A program made the translations under genes and the position numbers. A stretch of 64,000 nucleotides of DNA from Flavobacterium sp. 11 (lineage in GTDB: Bacteria; Bacteroidota; Bacteroidia; Flavobacteriales; Flavobacteriaceae), in assembly GCF_002754315.1 (NCBI RefSeq), contig NZ_PEFE01000001.1, forward strand, positions 372,001 to 436,000, written 5' to 3'. Positions 57,185-64,000 of the stretch are shown here, piece by piece; within the stretch, counting starts at the first letter, position 1, and each line of letters starts with the position of its first letter. The notes beneath the pieces were generated by a model, which ran no database searches, had not been told where the DNA came from, and saw only the letters and a program-made list of their open reading frames with translations.

Positions 57185-59575
57185 TTAATTTTTACGTGGA
57201 ATAAAAACCAACTTTGTTGAAGTTCTAACAATCTCCTCCTTATTCAGCATCATTCTTCTAAATTTTCCAGTATTATAAAGCTCCGCTTGATCACTGTAAT
57301 GCGCACTTAATGGGTTTCCTGATTGCCCTGTTGGAAGGATGCTCCAGCTGTTTTCGATATCAGAAAAATCAATAATTCTTCTTGTTGACGGACCTCCTTT
57401 TACGATATAATTTCCATCATCGGTAAAATCAAAAAACAAATTATTAATCACTTCTGTAGCACCCGAAACTTCAAAAGGCCCTACATTGAAAATCCTTCTT
57501 AGCGCAGCCACTTTACCCAATGGATGCTGATGTTCTACCGTATGAACTTTATTCCAAGTCCAATCAGCAACAGTAGTTCCCAATTGTTCTTCTAAAGCTA
57601 CAATTGACTCTTTAAACGATTGCGATATAATTTTACTTCGGGTTTCTTTTTCATTTTTAGTACTTATATTATCCCACCAAGGCGACGCTGCATTCACAAT
57701 TTGTTTTGCAATGATTTGCTTCATAATATGTGTTCCTAAAAATTGCTTGAAATGGGCTGCACCAAGTTCATCTTCGAAAGTATTTTTCAAATAATTAAAA
57801 ATCCATTTATTGTAAATTGTTGGTGCAACATCACTAAGGTTATTCGAGCCTTTCCAACTTTTTAAAATAACCAAAGCTTCTTTCTCGTTTTCAGAAAGTG
57901 TTTTCTGATCAACATTTGAGATTAACTGCTTAACCACCTCTGGAGCAACTGATGACGTATTATCAAAAATCATTTCCCCTACTGCGGTTTTATCCCAATT
58001 TGATTTTGGTTCTAATAATTGTGTAATTCTTTTTGCTCTGTCCTCAGGAAGATAATACCCTGGATATAAAAATCCATCTATGGGTTCCGGTTGATTGTTC
58101 GCAGAGTACACATAATTCCATTTTGGATTTACTGCCGACGGATTTTTGGAGAAATCCAAATACTCTTTAATGTCATCTTTTCCACTCGCGCCATTCAAAA
58201 TAAAATTAGGATTTACGCCCGCATTATGCTTGTATAATTTCCCTGTTGCCCACCAAGCCACATTTCCTTTGGCATCGCCATACATCACATTCAAACCTGG
58301 TGCCGCTATTAAACTGACTCCTTTTTGAAAATCTGCTTTACTTTTAGCATGCGAAAGTTGATAAACAGCATCAAGAATTTGTATGGGTTGTTGTGTATAA
58401 ATCCAAGACATTGCAACAGGTTTGTCTTGCTGCAAACCATCAATCAAGTCATTTACGACCGGGCCGTGGCGAGTCACTTTAATATTCAAAACCACATCAG
58501 CAGAATCTTTTACTTTTATAATTTTTTTTCGAATTTCATACGCGCTAAAACCATTTGGTGTCTTGTACATTTTTGCATCATTTGGATTTTTCTCCTCTTG
58601 ATACAAATCGATGTCATCATTTTCAAACATTGTCAAACCATAAGCATAGTCGCGATTGTGTCCCAATAAAGGATATGGAGTTCCTGCCAAATAACAGCCG
58701 TACAATTCAAAATCTGGCGTTACTACATGAGCTTCATACCAAGTTCCGGGCTGTGAAAACCCAATGTGTGGATCATTGGCAAAAATAACTTTCCCGTTTT
58801 TCGTTTTCTTTGGTGCAATAACCCAACTGTTACTTCCTATAAAAGGAGAAATTGGGGACTGCTCTAAAATCGAAGCTACCGACTTTGAAATAGCAATATA
58901 TTCTTGAGATGTTTCTTTCGCATTTTTAATTCGGGTGGTATTAAACGAACCATCAATCCCAAAATCCTTGAGATACTCCATTCCGTATTTATTTCGAATA
59001 TCAGTCAATAACGGATCTGATTTTTGAGCCATTGCAAAACTAAAAGACATATAACCAAAAATATTGTAAACATCTTTAATCGTAAACTTCTCTTTTTTAA
59101 CTCCTACCAAACTGAACTCTATTGGCGTTGTTCCTTCTTCTAAATATTGATTAATTCCATCCAAATATGCCATGGTCAATTGATAACTTGGGCTGTTTTT
59201 ATCCAAAGCTGCAATTGCTTTTGCTGAAGCTTCTTCAATTCCAAGTCCTGCAAAGAATTTATCATTTTTTAGTGCCACTGAGCCAAAAATCTCCGATAAT
59301 CTTCCCGGTGCAATACGACGCATCAATTCCATTTGCCACAATCGATCTTGGGCATGAACATAACCCAAAGCCATCATTGCATCCTTTGAATTTGTCGCAT
59401 AAATATGTGGAACGCCAAACTCATCAAAATAAACTGTCGTTTCTTTTTGAATATTTTTCAGTGGCAATTTGCCTTCATATTTTGGCTTTAGATAAAATCC
59501 ATAAATAATTAAAGCCACAACTAAAACTGCCACTATCGAAAGTAAAACGAGAAGAACTATTTTAAGTTTTTTCAT
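57185..59575 (-). CDS. Penicillin-acylase family Ntn hydrolase
   Basis: The 796-residue product has an N-terminal membrane anchor or uncleaved signal (about 5-28), then an alpha chain with DEFGVPHIYATNSKDAMMALGYVHAQDRLWQMELMRR and a linker. The beta chain begins at the probable nucleophile Ser248 in FIGSNSWVIAPKKT, followed by ANDPHIGFSQPGTWYEAHV. Length and motifs match the family, which matures by self-cleavage and removes acyl groups from penicillins, N-acyl homoserine lactones or other amides. The true substrate cannot be told. It is separated from the divergent flavin reductase gene by a region with opposing -7 elements. Confidence 0.9.
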   Translation of the reverse strand: MKKLKIVLLVLLSIVAVLVVALIIYGFYLKPKYEGKLPLKNIQKETTVYFDEFGVPHIYATNSKDAMMALGYVHAQDRLWQMELMRRIAPGRLSEIFGSVALKNDKFFAGLGIEEASAKAIAALDKNSPSYQLTMAYLDGINQYLEEGTTPIEFSLVGVKKEKFTIKDVYNIFGYMSFSFAMAQKSDPLLTDIRNKYGMEYLKDFGIDGSFNTTRIKNAKETSQEYIAISKSVASILEQSPISPFIGSNSWVIAPKKTKNGKVIFANDPHIGFSQPGTWYEAHVVTPDFELYGCYLAGTPYPLLGHNRDYAYGLTMFENDDIDLYQEEKNPNDAKMYKTPNGFSAYEIRKKIIKVKDSADVVLNIKVTRHGPVVNDLIDGLQQDKPVAMSWIYTQQPIQILDAVYQLSHAKSKADFQKGVSLIAAPGLNVMYGDAKGNVAWWATGKLYKHNAGVNPNFILNGASGKDDIKEYLDFSKNPSAVNPKWNYVYSANNQPEPIDGFLYPGYYLPEDRAKRITQLLEPKSNWDKTAVGEMIFDNTSSVAPEVVKQLISNVDQKTLSENEKEALVILKSWKGSNNLSDVAPTIYNKWIFNYLKNTFEDELGAAHFKQFLGTHIMKQIIAKQIVNAASPWWDNISTKNEKETRSKIISQSFKESIVALEEQLGTTVADWTWNKVHTVEHQHPLGKVAALRRIFNVGPFEVSGATEVINNLFFDFTDDGNYIVKGGPSTRRIIDFSDIENSWSILPTGQSGNPLSAHYSDQAELYNTGKFRRMMLNKEEIVRTSTKLVFIPRKN

Positions 59576-59594
59576 ATTTAAATAAATTGATAAA

Positions 59595-59602
59595 CAAATA
59601 TA
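59595..59602 (-). promoter_or_regulatory. Candidate -7 element for the acylase gene
   Basis: The minus strand reads TATATTTG, a full consensus match, about 20 bases before the start codon. Confidence 0.55.
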
Positions 59603-59712
59603 TACGATTTGAAAGTTATTTAAAATAATTTATTTAAACGAGTGCGGTTCTGGTAAAATCGATTAAATACCATTATTTGTTTAATTTATTTTAAAATTAA
59701 TTAAACAAAAAG

Positions 59713-59720
59713 TATATTTG
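59713..59720 (+). promoter_or_regulatory. Candidate -7 element for the flavin reductase-photolyase genes
   Basis: TATATTTG is a full consensus match 18 bases before the start codon. A -33 TTTG at the right spacing is not found. Confidence 0.55.
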
Positions 59721-59737
59721 TTCCAAATTAAAAAGAT

Positions 59738-60379
59738 ATGAAACACATTTCTAGAGATGATATTTCTCAAATGGAGAAAGTCGAAAGATTGAATTTAATT
59801 AATTCTTGCACCGGTTATAAATCAGCTAATCTTCTGGCTACAAAATCCCTTGATGGAAAATCTAATGTAGCAATTTTTAGCAGCGTGACCCATTTAGGAA
59901 GCAATCCGGCACTAATAGGATTTATCATGAGACCAACAACCGTTCCCAGAGATACATATAAAAACATAAGAGAAAATGGTTATTTTACCGTAAATCATAT
60001 TACTGTATATATGATTGAAGATGCGCACCATACATCAGCAAATTATGAATTAGGCATTTCTGAATTTGATAAAACTAATTTAGAAGAAGAGTACAAGCCT
60101 AATATTGAAATCCCTTTTGTGAAAGGAAGCCCAGTTCAATTGTATTGCAAATATGTGAATGAATATTACATCAAGGAAAATGATACGATTCATATAATTG
60201 CCTCTATTGAAAATTTATTTTTTGAAGAAGAATTAGAACATAAAGATGGCTGGTTACAAATTGACAAAGGAAATGTTATAGCACTAAATGGTCTTGATGG
60301 ATATTGTTTACCTAAACTAGTAGACCGCTTTCAATACGCAAGAAAAGAACTTCCAACCACTTCCTTTTTTAAAAAATAA
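59738..60379 (+). CDS. Flavin reductase-like FMN-binding protein
   Basis: The 213-residue product has the split-barrel flavin reductase-like fold: KSANLLATKSLDGKSNVAIFSSVTHLGSNPALIGFIMRPTTVPRDTYKNI, then NGYFTVNHITVYMIEDAHHTSANYELGISEFDK. The Ser/Asn-rich strand around SSVTHLGSNP would contact FMN. Members of this group bind FMN or reduce flavin. It is 3 bases upstream of the photolyase gene on the same strand, so the two are translationally coupled; it may supply reduced flavin to the photolyase, which is inferred. Confidence 0.86.
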   Translation: MKHISRDDISQMEKVERLNLINSCTGYKSANLLATKSLDGKSNVAIFSSVTHLGSNPALIGFIMRPTTVPRDTYKNIRENGYFTVNHITVYMIEDAHHTSANYELGISEFDKTNLEEEYKPNIEIPFVKGSPVQLYCKYVNEYYIKENDTIHIIASIENLFFEEELEHKDGWLQIDKGNVIALNGLDGYCLPKLVDRFQYARKELPTTSFFKK

Positions 60380-60382
60380 AAA

Positions 60383-61915
60383 ATGACAAAACTACGGCTA
60401 ATCCTTGGTGATCAGTTGAATTTAGAACATTCTTGGTTTCAGGAAAATGATGACAATACTATTTATGTCCTTACCGAAATGCGTCAGGAAACCGACTATG
60501 TAAAACATCATATCCAAAAAGTGGTGGCATTTTTTCTTTCGATGAGAAATTTTCACACCACAATACAAGCACTCGGACACCAAGCAGTCTATTTTAAAAT
60601 TACGGATGCCGATAATCCACAGGATTTAGAAAAAATCATTGCCGTTTGTATCGAAAAATATAAAATTGAAAAATTTGAATACCAGTTACCTGACGAATAT
60701 CGGTTAGATCAACAACTAAAAACGATTTGTTCCAATCTAAAAATCGAATCAGAAGCTTTTGACTCCGAACATTTTTACACCACGCGTCATGAACTTTCTG
60801 ATTTTTTTGAGGGAAAGAAATTGTTGTTGATGGAGAATTTTTATCGCAACATGCGAAAAAAACACCACGTTTTAATGAATGGATCAACTCCTGTGGGAAA
60901 CCAATGGAATTTTGATGCCGATAATCGTAAAAAATACAAAGGTGAAGTTCCAGTGCCATCAGAAAAAAATTTTCACGCCAATGTTTCTGAAGTTGTTTCC
61001 CAAATCAAAGAAGCTACTATCGTCACTTTTGGAAATATCGATGAACATAATTTCAGCTGGCCTACTTCCCGTCAGCAATCTTTAGAGGTATTAGATTATT
61101 TCTGCACTAATCTGCTGAAACATTTTGGGGATTATGAAGATGCAATGCATACCGATGAAAAATTCCTTTTCCATTCTCGTTTGTCTTTTGCTATGAACAG
61201 TAAAATGCTTTCGCCAAAAGAGGTAATCGAAACTGTCATTGCTTTTTATCATGCCAATGAAACTGAAATAACCCTTTCACAAGTAGAAGGATTTGTGAGA
61301 CAAATTCTGGGTTGGCGTGAATATATTCGAGGAATTTATTGGAAAGAAATGCCCCATTACGCTCAAATGAATGTTTTGAAAAACGACAACAAATTACCGA
61401 ACTTTTTCTGGACGGGTAAAACCAAAATGAATTGCATGAATCACGCTATCAATCAAAGTTTAGACGAAGCTTATGCACATCATATTCAACGGCTCATGGT
61501 AATAGGAAATTTTACACTACTGACACAAATTCATCCTGATGAAGTAGACGCGTGGTATCTTGGCGTCTATATAGATGCTATTGAATGGGTCGAAATGCCC
61601 AACACTCGCGGTATGTCACAATATGCAGATGGCGGAATTATCGCCACAAAACCCTATGTTTCTTCCGGAAGTTACATCAATAAAATGAGTAATAATTGTG
61701 CCAAATGCCATTACAATGTCAAAGAAAAATTTGGAGAAAAAGCGTGTCCTTTCAATTCGTTATATTGGAATTTTCTAGATGAGAAAAAAGAGTACTTTAA
61801 AGGAAATCAACGCATGGGAATGATGTTGAATTTATTAAACAAAATGAATCCCGAAGAATTATATAAAATTAAAGTTAAGGCCAATGCCATTATTCAAGAT
61901 ATGGATTCCTATTAA
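60383..61915 (+). CDS. Iron-sulfur bacterial cryptochrome/photolyase (PhrB/FeS-BCP type)
   Basis: The 510-residue product matches the deoxyribodipyrimidine-photolyase-related family from start (LRLILGDQLNLEHSWF) to end. Four Cys in the places of the iron-sulfur ligands are visible: Cys351 (MNCMNHA), Cys439 and Cys442 (NNCAKCHYN) and Cys455 (EKACPFN). This spacing is the same as in Agrobacterium PhrB, each residue one position later. FAD-binding motifs VEGFVRQILGWREYIRG and NTRGMSQYADGG are present. PhrB repairs (6-4) photoproducts with blue light. It is coupled to the flavin reductase gene. Confidence 0.93.
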   Translation: MTKLRLILGDQLNLEHSWFQENDDNTIYVLTEMRQETDYVKHHIQKVVAFFLSMRNFHTTIQALGHQAVYFKITDADNPQDLEKIIAVCIEKYKIEKFEYQLPDEYRLDQQLKTICSNLKIESEAFDSEHFYTTRHELSDFFEGKKLLLMENFYRNMRKKHHVLMNGSTPVGNQWNFDADNRKKYKGEVPVPSEKNFHANVSEVVSQIKEATIVTFGNIDEHNFSWPTSRQQSLEVLDYFCTNLLKHFGDYEDAMHTDEKFLFHSRLSFAMNSKMLSPKEVIETVIAFYHANETEITLSQVEGFVRQILGWREYIRGIYWKEMPHYAQMNVLKNDNKLPNFFWTGKTKMNCMNHAINQSLDEAYAHHIQRLMVIGNFTLLTQIHPDEVDAWYLGVYIDAIEWVEMPNTRGMSQYADGGIIATKPYVSSGSYINKMSNNCAKCHYNVKEKFGEKACPFNSLYWNFLDEKKEYFKGNQRMGMMLNLLNKMNPEELYKIKVKANAIIQDMDSY

Positions 61916-61935
61916 ACCGAAACATCCATAAAAAA

Positions 61936-61972
61936 AAGAGTGCTTAAATTCTATACGAACTTAAACACTCTT
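61936..61972. terminator. Terminator between the photolyase and Gly-zipper genes
   Basis: Arms AAGAGTG and CACTCTT are extended by TTAA pairs after one mismatch, and an A-run upstream allows use from the minus strand. It lies between convergent genes. Confidence 0.6.
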
Positions 61973-61992
61973 CATTATATAAAAGAATAAAT

Positions 61993-62415
61993 TTATTCCT
62001 TTTTACTTCCGTCTATAATAGCTCCTGTTCCCGCACCTATACCAGCACCAGCAACACCCCCAATTATAGCTCCTTGAACTTTTTTCTTACTTATGATTGC
62101 TCCCGTCGCGGCACCAACTCCAGCTCCTATTACAGCACCTTTAGCAGTACTGCTCCAACCTTTCTTTTGTGTGGTTGTTGTAGTGGTAGTGGTAGCCGAT
62201 GGTTTATTAACAACGACAACTTCTTTTTGGGTTTCAATTTTGGTTTCCTCAATTTTAGCCATTTCAACCTGCATGGAATCAATAACTCTTTGTTTCTCAA
62301 TTTCAACTTTCATCGAATCTACAGTCGCTAGTTTTGCTTTTTCAATTTCCATTTTTCCTTGATTTTGACAAGAAACAACAACTGCAGCTATTAGTATAAA
62401 ATATAATGCTTTCAT
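61993..62415 (-). CDS. Glycine-zipper lipoprotein
   Basis: The 140-residue product has a lipoprotein signal (Cys16 in VVVSC). A charged, probably coiled-coil region follows at about 18-65 with the repeated unit VDSMKVEIEK / IDSMQVEMAK, then a run of eight Thr and a C-terminal glycine zipper (GAVIGAGVGAATGAIISKKK then GAIIGGVAGAGIGAG) that forms a helical hairpin in a membrane. YMGG-like or Gly-zipper proteins of this kind are common in flavobacterial envelopes; the function is unknown. It is a single gene. Confidence 0.8.
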   Translation of the reverse strand: MKALYFILIAAVVVSCQNQGKMEIEKAKLATVDSMKVEIEKQRVIDSMQVEMAKIEETKIETQKEVVVVNKPSATTTTTTTTQKKGWSSTAKGAVIGAGVGAATGAIISKKKVQGAIIGGVAGAGIGAGTGAIIDGSKKE

Positions 62416-62516
62416 AATTTTAAGTTTTACGATTAATAATAATACAAAGAAACATTCAAACCTGTTAATATGCTTTATACAATTTAAACTATTTTTTATA
62501 TAATTCTGCGTCTAAA

Positions 62517-63791
62517 CTATTTTAGAATCCCGGATTTCAATATTTGTCCAAAATGATACATGTCTTCAAACGAACAATACAATGGAACCGGTGCTAATCG
62601 AATAACATTAGGTTCACGCCAATCCGTAATCACACCATTTTTCATAAGATAATCAAACAAACTGCGTCCTTCTCCATGAAGCAACACTGATAATTGCGAC
62701 GCCCTTTCTAATGGATTTGACGGTGTAATGATTTCGAAAGTACTATCGACTTCTTTGTCTATTTCGTGCAGAATGAATTCTAAATAGGACGTAATTGCAT
62801 CTCTTTTATGAATTAAAGCGTCCATACCAATTTCATCAAACATTTCTACAGATGCTAAATATGGCGCCAGAGAAAGTACCGGTAAATTGCTTATTTGCCA
62901 ACCATCGGCTCCATGAATTGGGTCAAAAGTCTGTTCCATTTTGAAACGACGCTCTTTATTATGTCCCCACCAACCAGCGAATCGTGGCAACTCCGAATTG
63001 TTGTGGTGTTTCTCATGAATGAAACATCCTGAAGCATTCCCAGGACCTGAATTCATGTATTTGTAACTGCACCAAGCTGCAAAATCCACATTCCAATCGT
63101 GTAATTCCAGTTTTATATTTCCTGCAGCATGCGCTAAATCCCAACCTACATAAGCACCCGCATTATGACCAGCAGCAGTTATGGTTTTCATGTCAAAAAC
63201 TTGTCCTGTGTAATAATTGACACCGCCTATTAAGACCAAAGCCAACTCATCACCTACTTCTTCAATTTTAGCCAAAACATCTTCTATGCGAATGTTGTGT
63301 TCGCCTTCGCGACGTTTGATTTCAACAATCGCATCCTCGGGTTTGTATCCGTGAAAATGCACTTGGCTTTGAAACATATATTGATCCGAAGGAAATGCTT
63401 TTTCTTCGCAAATAATTTTATATCTGGTTTTTGTAGGTCGGTAAAAAGAAACCATTAACAAATGAAGATTTACCGTAAGCGTATTCATCACCGTAACTTC
63501 ACTCGGTAACGCACCTACAATTTTACTTAATGGATTTGCAAATCGTTCGTGGTAATCCCACCACGGTTTTTCACTGTAAAAATGACCTTCAACAGCTAAA
63601 CTTGCCCAATCATTCATCACCTCATCTACATAGTTTTTAGTACGTTTGGGTTGCAATCCCAATGAATTTCCCGTAAAATAAATTACTTTTTTTCCATTTA
63701 TCTGCGGAAAAATAAATTCATCTTGGTATTTATGTAATTGATCTTGCGAATCGAGTTGTTTTGCAAATTCAAGAGTATTTTCGAATGCCAT
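62517..63791 (-). CDS. kynU: Kynureninase
   Basis: The product of about 424 residues is a PLP fold-type I enzyme with YFTGNSLGLQPKRTK, the EKPWWDYHERF substrate region, DLAHAAGN and the PLP lysine Lys244 in WCSYKYMNSGPGNASG. GWWGHNKERRFKMEQTFDPIHGADGWQISN is a hallmark of kynureninases. It splits kynurenine or 3-hydroxykynurenine to anthranilate or 3-hydroxyanthranilate plus alanine. The frame extends 24 codons to a GTG with no supporting features, so I start at MAFENTLEF. The monooxygenase gene of the same pathway is at 55785. Confidence 0.95.
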   Translation of the reverse strand: MAFENTLEFAKQLDSQDQLHKYQDEFIFPQINGKKVIYFTGNSLGLQPKRTKNYVDEVMNDWASLAVEGHFYSEKPWWDYHERFANPLSKIVGALPSEVTVMNTLTVNLHLLMVSFYRPTKTRYKIICEEKAFPSDQYMFQSQVHFHGYKPEDAIVEIKRREGEHNIRIEDVLAKIEEVGDELALVLIGGVNYYTGQVFDMKTITAAGHNAGAYVGWDLAHAAGNIKLELHDWNVDFAAWCSYKYMNSGPGNASGCFIHEKHHNNSELPRFAGWWGHNKERRFKMEQTFDPIHGADGWQISNLPVLSLAPYLASVEMFDEIGMDALIHKRDAITSYLEFILHEIDKEVDSTFEIITPSNPLERASQLSVLLHGEGRSLFDYLMKNGVITDWREPNVIRLAPVPLYCSFEDMYHFGQILKSGILK

Positions 63792-63942
63792 ATTTTGTAT
63801 TTTGTTTGTAAAAGTAGTAAAAAAAGACTGATGCATAAAAGACTTATCGCCGATTGACGACACATAAAATAGTTAAAATTATGGATGAGAAAAAATAGTT
63901 CCCCAATACTATACGGAAATAAAAAACAACTCGTTATTTAAC

Positions 63943-63950
63943 TATATTTG
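63943..63950 (+). promoter_or_regulatory. Candidate -7 element at the window end
   Basis: TATATTTG is a full match to the Bacteroidota -7 consensus, 22 bases before an ATG at 63973. No -33 TTTG is seen 19 bases upstream. Confidence 0.4.
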
Positions 63951-63972
63951 ATTGAATTTAAAACTCTTACAT

Positions 63973-64000
63973 ATGCTTAAAAACAGCTTGAACGTTATTA
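63973..64000 (+). CDS. Possible start of the next gene, cut by the window end
   Basis: An ATG at 63973 opens a frame (MLKNSLNVI) that runs to the window edge. A good -7 element precedes it. Only nine residues are visible, so nothing can be said about the product and the call is tentative. Confidence 0.3.

Overview
The window is a low-GC chromosomal segment from a member of the Bacteroidota, very probably a gliding Flavobacterium or close relative. The evidence is the set of type IX secretion and gliding genes (gldJ, porU, porV, a PorP/SprF protein and a type B sorting domain), a SusC/SusD locus, a duplicated exbD in a Ton operon, and promoters of the Bacteroidota form (TTG, about 19 bases, TAnnTTTG). 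I see no insertion sequence, phage, integron or CRISPR array. The species cannot be named from this sequence alone.

Layout. (1) 1-13485: a polysaccharide utilisation locus on the minus strand, with SusC, SusD, two surface glycan-binding lipoproteins, a GH16 endo-glucanase, an endonuclease/exonuclease/phosphatase-fold protein and a GH30 glucanase cut by the window edge. A divergent membrane-spanning propeller/LuxR regulator sits beside susC. GH16 plus GH30 suggests a beta-1,3/1,6-glucan such as laminarin. (2) 13550-21851: murF, then gldJ divergent from porU-porV. (3) 21926-27200: cdd, pdhA-pdhC, a glycosyltransferase and miaE. (4) 27278-35679: an operon for a giant repeat adhesin with a type B secretion domain, its PorP/SprF partner and an OmpA/PD40 protein. 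(5) 36014-41225: an rRNA operon on the minus strand (16S, tRNA-Ile, tRNA-Ala, 23S, 5S) behind three tandem promoters. (6) 42278-47444: a FtsX-type permease, a NamZ-type muramidase, a YkgJ cysteine-cluster protein, a methyltransferase, a BstA/DinB-like protein and queE. (7) 47658-53404: the operon exbB-exbD-exbD-tonB-small membrane protein-PstS-like lipoprotein-TPR protein. (8) 53779-64000: a HerA-like ATPase whose last part is out of frame, a cupin, kynurenine 3-monooxygenase, a penicillin-acylase family enzyme, a flavin reductase with an iron-sulfur photolyase, a glycine-zipper lipoprotein, kynureninase and the first bases of a possible next gene.

How it fits together: envelope biology dominates. 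ExbB/ExbD/TonB would energise the SusC transporter. PorU and PorV process and export T9SS cargo, which could include the giant adhesin in region 4, and GldJ supports gliding. The items most worth a second look are the one-base frameshift in the HerA-like gene, the 16-base direct repeat in front of susC, the three-unit higher-order repeat in the adhesin with its dedicated secretion cassette, the triple rRNA promoter, and the REP-like element followed by a near-perfect 26-bp hairpin upstream of the rRNA operon.
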